Source: Marinobacter gelidimuriae
GTDB lineage: Bacteria; Pseudomonadota; Gammaproteobacteria; Pseudomonadales; Oleiphilaceae
Direction: 5' to 3'
DNA length: 64,000 nucleotides
NCBI RefSeq assembly: GCF_000372805.1
Contig: NZ_KB889827.1
Coordinates: 1-64,000 of the forward strand
Each line of letters starts with the position of its first letter. Within the stretch, counting starts at the first letter, position 1. The notes under the pieces were generated by a model, which did no database searches, had not been told where the DNA came from, and saw only the letters and a program-made list of their open reading frames with translations. Shown piece by piece: positions 60,154-64,000 of the stretch. Both the position numbers and the translations under genes were made by a program.

Positions 60154-60678
60154 ATGATTGATCATAACGAAGAAGAGTTTGAATACGACGGCCCCAGCAA
60201 GTCCCAGCTCAAGCGCGAGATGCACGCGTTGCAAGGCATTGGCAAGCAAATGCTGGAGCTAAACCATGAACAGCTCGATAGCCTGCAAATCAGCGACACG
60301 CTGCGCCGCGCCATCGACGAATCGGTCCGCATTCGCCAAAACGAAGCCAAGCGCCGGCACCTGCAATACATTGGCAAGATCATCCGTCAGGAGCCCGACC
60401 CCGAAGCACTGCAGGCCGCTATCACCGCGTTCTCCGCGGGCAGTGTAGAGCACACCCGCCGCCATCACCTGGCTGAGCGCTGGCGCGACCGTATCATCAC
60501 CGAGGGCGACAGCATTATTGGCGAGTTTTTAAGCCACTGCCCGGGTGCGGATATCCAGCATTTGCGCAATTTGGCACGCAATGCCCGCAATGAAGTGCAG
60601 AAGCCGCAAAGCGCCGGCCACGGCCGAAAACTGTTCCGCTACCTGCGCGAGTGCATTGACGCCAACGAGCAAATGTAA
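60154..60678 (+). CDS. YjgA/DarP family ribosome-associated protein (DUF615)
   Basis: Associates with late 50S precursors; role in large-subunit assembly. The 174 residues show the family opening (EEFEYDGPSKSQLKREMHALQGIGK), RRRHLQYIGKIIRQ-like segment (RRHLQYIGKIIR) and HLRNLARNARNE with a basic C-terminus. In Pseudomonas it is flanked by tldD and pmbA; both are absent here. Confidence 0.94.
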   Translation: MIDHNEEEFEYDGPSKSQLKREMHALQGIGKQMLELNHEQLDSLQISDTLRRAIDESVRIRQNEAKRRHLQYIGKIIRQEPDPEALQAAITAFSAGSVEHTRRHHLAERWRDRIITEGDSIIGEFLSHCPGADIQHLRNLARNARNEVQKPQSAGHGRKLFRYLRECIDANEQM

Positions 60679-60717
60679 ACCAGTGGTAAGCGGTTCTGAC
60701 TGCTTGCGTAACGACCG

Positions 60718-61560
60718 TTACAGGCGGCGATGACTCCATACCGGCATTTGCTGGCGCAGCTGATCCAGCCAGTGTTTGTCCAACGCGGCGGTCGCCACCC
60801 CTGGGCCGTCCTCGTTGACCTCGGCCAGCACACTGCCCCAGGGGTCGCAAATCAAACTATGGCCGTAGGTGCGGCGCTGGCTGCTGTTGTGCCCGCCCTG
60901 CCCGGCTGCCACTACGTATAGCTGATTTTCAATGGCACGTGCCCGAATCAGCGCGTGCCAGTGGGCATTTCCGGTTTTCCAGGTAAAGGCGCTGGGCAGG
61001 CATGCCCAGTCAGCGCCTTTGTCACGCAGCGCGCGGAACAGCTCCGGAAAGCGCAGGTCGTAGCAAACCGCCAGTCCCAGGCGCCCGGCTGGCGTGTCCA
61101 CGGTGACCACCTGGTCCCCCGCTTCGAAGGTATCCGACTCGCGGTATTGGCCGTGAGCATCGTCCACCTGGGCATCAAACAGGTGGATTTTGTCATAACG
61201 CGCCACTTCGTCGCCCAGATCATTGAACACCAGGCAACTGGCTCGCACCCGGTCAGCCATGACCGAACCGTCTGGGCGCAGTGCCAGCGGCAGTGAACCG
61301 CCTACAATCCAAAGCTTCAGGGTTTTCGCCTGTTGAGCCAAAAAAGCCCGAATAACACTCTGGTTACCGGCCTCCTGCTTCCCGCAGGGAAGCATCTGGT
61401 CGCTGGCCAGTACCGCGAAATTCTCCGGCAGTACCGCCACCTTTACGCCCGCCTCCGCGGCCTGCTGCAACAGCGCCGCAGCAGCATTCAGGTTATCCTG
61501 AAGCTGGTGCCCACTGACCATTTGCAGGGCCGCCACAAGCGCCGGGAATTGCTGTGTCAT
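60718..61560 (-). CDS. nitrilase-family amidohydrolase (deaminated glutathione amidase-like)
   Basis: Carbon-nitrogen hydrolase, probably a metabolite-repair amidase of the Nit1/YbeM type. The 280 residues show the catalytic triad: Glu in AVLPENFAVL, Lys in RYDKIHLFD, and Cys in LAVCYDLRFPELFRAL. ATG at 61560 has AAGGAG seven bases upstream and is preferred to the GTGs at 61563 and 61566. Downstream of yhdP on the same strand. The substrate is inferred from family only. Confidence 0.92.
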   Translation of the reverse strand: MTQQFPALVAALQMVSGHQLQDNLNAAAALLQQAAEAGVKVAVLPENFAVLASDQMLPCGKQEAGNQSVIRAFLAQQAKTLKLWIVGGSLPLALRPDGSVMADRVRASCLVFNDLGDEVARYDKIHLFDAQVDDAHGQYRESDTFEAGDQVVTVDTPAGRLGLAVCYDLRFPELFRALRDKGADWACLPSAFTWKTGNAHWHALIRARAIENQLYVVAAGQGGHNSSQRRTYGHSLICDPWGSVLAEVNEDGPGVATAALDKHWLDQLRQQMPVWSHRRL

Positions 61561-61667
61561 CACCACACTCCTTAATTGTTACCGCCAAATAACGTAATTG
61601 TTACTGACAGGCACCTTACTCCTGTGCCCATGACCAACGCGATTATCAACCCGAACAGCAGCGGGGT

Positions 61668-64000
61668 TTAGTCACCTGTGCCGAACACGCCCTGTAAGCT
61701 GGTTTTGGGCTCGCTCCAGGTTCCAGACACCTTATAACTGGCGCTGGTCAGCTTGCTTAACGGATCACCCAATATTTTGTCCAGCACAAACAGAGCGCCG
61801 CCAATCGGCGCTCCGGCCCCCATTAGCAAAGCCGCCAAGGGCAAATTCTGAGTTAACGGCACCACCACTACCAGACGCATGTCCAGGTTCTCAGCGGCCA
61901 TATCGGTGGTGCCGCTGAGTTTGAAGGCGCCAGAGGGACCCACAATTTGCAGTTCGGGGTTCAGGGTTAACAGCCCATTAGCAATCTGCGCTTTGCCAGA
62001 AAGCGCATCAAACGCCACGCCGCGTTCATACAAGTCGGAGAAATCCAACTGCAGCCTGCGCCACAGGGTGTCGGTGTTCAGCAGGTTGAACACGCGAAAC
62101 AGCTGGGCACTGTTGTTTTGTTGCAGAATCACACCGTCTTCCAGGGTCATGCTGATATCGCCGCTCAGCTGCTTGAGCCCGAACTGGTCCGGGCGACCTG
62201 GCCATTCCAGCGCCAGTTCAATATTGGTCGCAAGGTTCTCAAGAGGTATATCCGCACCAAACAACCCTCCAAGTTCAGCCAGTTGGCCCCCCGTGACGCT
62301 ACCTTTAAAACGGCTAACCTGATTTTGCCCTTGCAACAGCCAATTGAATTCACCCGCCAGCACCAGGGAATCCAGTTTGCCCTCAATGGACCCGATGTTT
62401 ACACCACCAGCCTGGGGGCGCAGCAAAAATGACCATTGCCCCAGCGGCTCGCCGGCCAGGGCGAGCTGAGCTATGCGAACATCTGCGGAAGGCCAGCCTT
62501 GGGGCCGCAGTTCGGCCGCGGCGCCTGAGTCAACGCTATCGCGCAGGTTCGCCGCTGCAGTGGGTGCTGGGTCCTGCGAATCGTTACGGGGCAAGTTCAG
62601 GTGTTGTAAATCCACCGTCAGCTCAGAACCGTCGTTAGGAACCTCTATGCGTCCGCTGACCAGGTCTGAGTCCAATCGCACTGTCCATTGCTTATCCAGA
62701 TCCAGAGCACTGATGTTTATATCACTTAATCGACTGCTACCAAGCTGAAGGTAATCCACGCGGGCATCAAACCCGGTGTCCAGTGAACGCACATAGCCAT
62801 GACCACGATTTTCCCAATTCACCCCAAATGCCACACCGTCTTTTACCGACGAATCCAGAGTCAGGCGTAAAGGCGCGGTCTCAGTCGTCGCTTTTTCGAG
62901 AGACCCTGGCCAGTCTATGGCCAGCCCGCGTAAGTCTGAATACAACTCCAGCTCTGGCGGGCTGGCCGCCATAAGAACCAGGTCGGCGCTGTAGGTTAAC
63001 GCTCCACTGATGCCGTAACTGGCATCAGCGCCTACACCCGCTAATTGCCTGAGGGCTTCAGCATCCAACTGGCCACTCTGGGTGACGGTTAACCCGTCCG
63101 GTTCGTTACTAGCCAAACCTATGGTGACAGGCTGGCCCTCAAACACCCCCTGCACCGGAGCGCCACTGAAGCCCTGTTTACTGCGATACCGGGCCTGCCC
63201 GCGAATCTGCGTCCATTTCAGGCCTGAAGGCAGATGTTGCAAACCAACATCGTTGGCCGCCACGAGGGCATCCACTGAAAATTGTCGGGGCTGATTTAAG
63301 GGTAAGCGCAAAGCCAGCTGTAAATCCGCACTGCCGGTAAGAGAAATCTGGCTTAAACCGTCGCCGGCAACCTCTCCCAGTGGGCTGTTCTTCATCCACA
63401 GGTCAATGGCTTGCGCGGGCACTTGAGCCGCTATGTTAACGCTCACCACGGGGCTGTCGTTATCAGTGACCAGCCGCACCGTGCTCGGCCGCAGTTGCAA
63501 GCCACCACTATTTGCCTGTTCTACGCTGACCACCGCCGAGCCGTTATGAACTTCCACCCGGCCGCGGGCGCCGGTCACCGCCGGCCACTGTGGGTCATAG
63601 CGCAGAATGGCTTCTTCAAACTGGTACCACATAGCCGACATAAACGACTCCGGTGGCGCCCCAGCGCCAATCTGGCCGTGGCCGTAATAAGCGCCAGAGG
63701 AAATCCGGCCGGCCTCAATGGTGGTAGTCAACCATTTATAAAGCTCCGGTGCCACGGCGTACTCTGGCACCAGGTCCGCAATCATTGCAGCGTCACCGTT
63801 CTCAATCTGTACCTGCAAACCCAGATTATCATCGCCGTGCTGATCCAGGCGCAGATCAAAACCACCAATCAACTCGGTCTGCTCACCCAAGCCCAGGCGC
63901 ATGCCTTCAGAAAACACCCGTATAAGAGCACCGTCAATCTGCCAGGCTACCAGGGCTTTGAAGCGGGGAAACTGCCAGCGTGCCGAAAACAGTTCAGGAA
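61668..64000 (-). CDS. yhdP: YhdP-family AsmA-like envelope protein (partial, C-terminal part)
   Basis: Very large inner-membrane-anchored periplasmic protein; in E. coli YhdP, with TamB and YdbH, moves phospholipids to the outer membrane. The frame is open from the stop at 61668 to the window edge, with 777 codons seen and the N-terminus missing. The visible part is rich in beta-strand repeats, with NIELALEWPGRPDQFGLKQL and LRLVVVVPLTQNLPLAALLM, and ends in the family's C-terminal DUF3971/AsmA-type region (ALFVLDKILGDPLSKLTSAS). An internal GTG at 63917 is not the start, since coding continues upstream (PELFSARWQFPRFKALVAWQ). Confidence 0.93.
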   Translation of the reverse strand, partial: PELFSARWQFPRFKALVAWQIDGALIRVFSEGMRLGLGEQTELIGGFDLRLDQHGDDNLGLQVQIENGDAAMIADLVPEYAVAPELYKWLTTTIEAGRISSGAYYGHGQIGAGAPPESFMSAMWYQFEEAILRYDPQWPAVTGARGRVEVHNGSAVVSVEQANSGGLQLRPSTVRLVTDNDSPVVSVNIAAQVPAQAIDLWMKNSPLGEVAGDGLSQISLTGSADLQLALRLPLNQPRQFSVDALVAANDVGLQHLPSGLKWTQIRGQARYRSKQGFSGAPVQGVFEGQPVTIGLASNEPDGLTVTQSGQLDAEALRQLAGVGADASYGISGALTYSADLVLMAASPPELELYSDLRGLAIDWPGSLEKATTETAPLRLTLDSSVKDGVAFGVNWENRGHGYVRSLDTGFDARVDYLQLGSSRLSDINISALDLDKQWTVRLDSDLVSGRIEVPNDGSELTVDLQHLNLPRNDSQDPAPTAAANLRDSVDSGAAAELRPQGWPSADVRIAQLALAGEPLGQWSFLLRPQAGGVNIGSIEGKLDSLVLAGEFNWLLQGQNQVSRFKGSVTGGQLAELGGLFGADIPLENLATNIELALEWPGRPDQFGLKQLSGDISMTLEDGVILQQNNSAQLFRVFNLLNTDTLWRRLQLDFSDLYERGVAFDALSGKAQIANGLLTLNPELQIVGPSGAFKLSGTTDMAAENLDMRLVVVVPLTQNLPLAALLMGAGAPIGGALFVLDKILGDPLSKLTSASYKVSGTWSEPKTSLQGVFGTGD

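Overview
The window reads as one chromosomal segment of a Marinobacter-like marine gammaproteobacterium. This rests on protein flavour and gene order (algU-mucA-mucB-rseC-mucD-lepA-lepB-rnc-era-recO-pdxJ, an mla-ibaG-murA-his block facing kdsD-kdsC-lptCAB-rpoN, an MvaT-type H-NS analogue and a GacA-type regulatory box). It is inference from memory, not a database match. Almost every base is coding. I see no rRNA, tRNA, CRISPR array, insertion sequence or prophage.

Layout. 0.2-2.4 kb (minus): rsmJ, tsaB, adk. 2.6-10.7 kb (minus): ppc, mazG, relA, rlmD, cysM. 10.9-13.8 kb (plus): the hybrid sensor kinase BarA/GacS. 13.9-24.5 kb (minus): the envelope-stress sigma factor AlgU with MucA, MucB, RseC and MucD, running on into lepA-lepB-DUF4845-rnc-era-recO-pdxJ, mostly through stop/start overlaps. 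24.7-28.6 kb (plus): nadB, sdhE, ygfX, ygfZ and a shrunken HDOD gene. 28.7-34.4 kb (minus): ung, lysS, prfB (programmed frameshift) and sbcB, with a decayed 0.9 kb stretch between prfB and sbcB.

34.5-39.1 kb is the accessory and least ordinary part. It holds a response-regulator/CheC gene broken by one missing G, a PAS-GGDEF cyclase, mvaT, an orphan rfaH, remains of a metallo-beta-lactamase-fold RNase-like gene, a GGA-rich Csr/Rsm-type small RNA behind a perfect GacA-type box, and comEA. The small RNA is the most interesting object. It would be the expected output of the BarA kinase encoded 27 kb away in the same window.

39.2-51.1 kb (minus, except zapG): thiolase, zapE, nif3-like, hisC, hisD, hisG, murA, ibaG, and mlaB/C/D/E/F for phospholipid transport. 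A 22-bp perfect inverted repeat element lies between hisG and hisD. 51.4-60.7 kb (plus): kdsD, kdsC, lptC, lptA, lptB (KDO synthesis and LPS export), rpoN, hpf, ptsN, rapZ, ptsO (nitrogen-PTS block), mgtE, yjgA. 60.7-64.0 kb (minus): a nitrilase-family amidase and the C-terminal part of yhdP, which runs off the window edge. Bases 1-162 hold no gene I can support.
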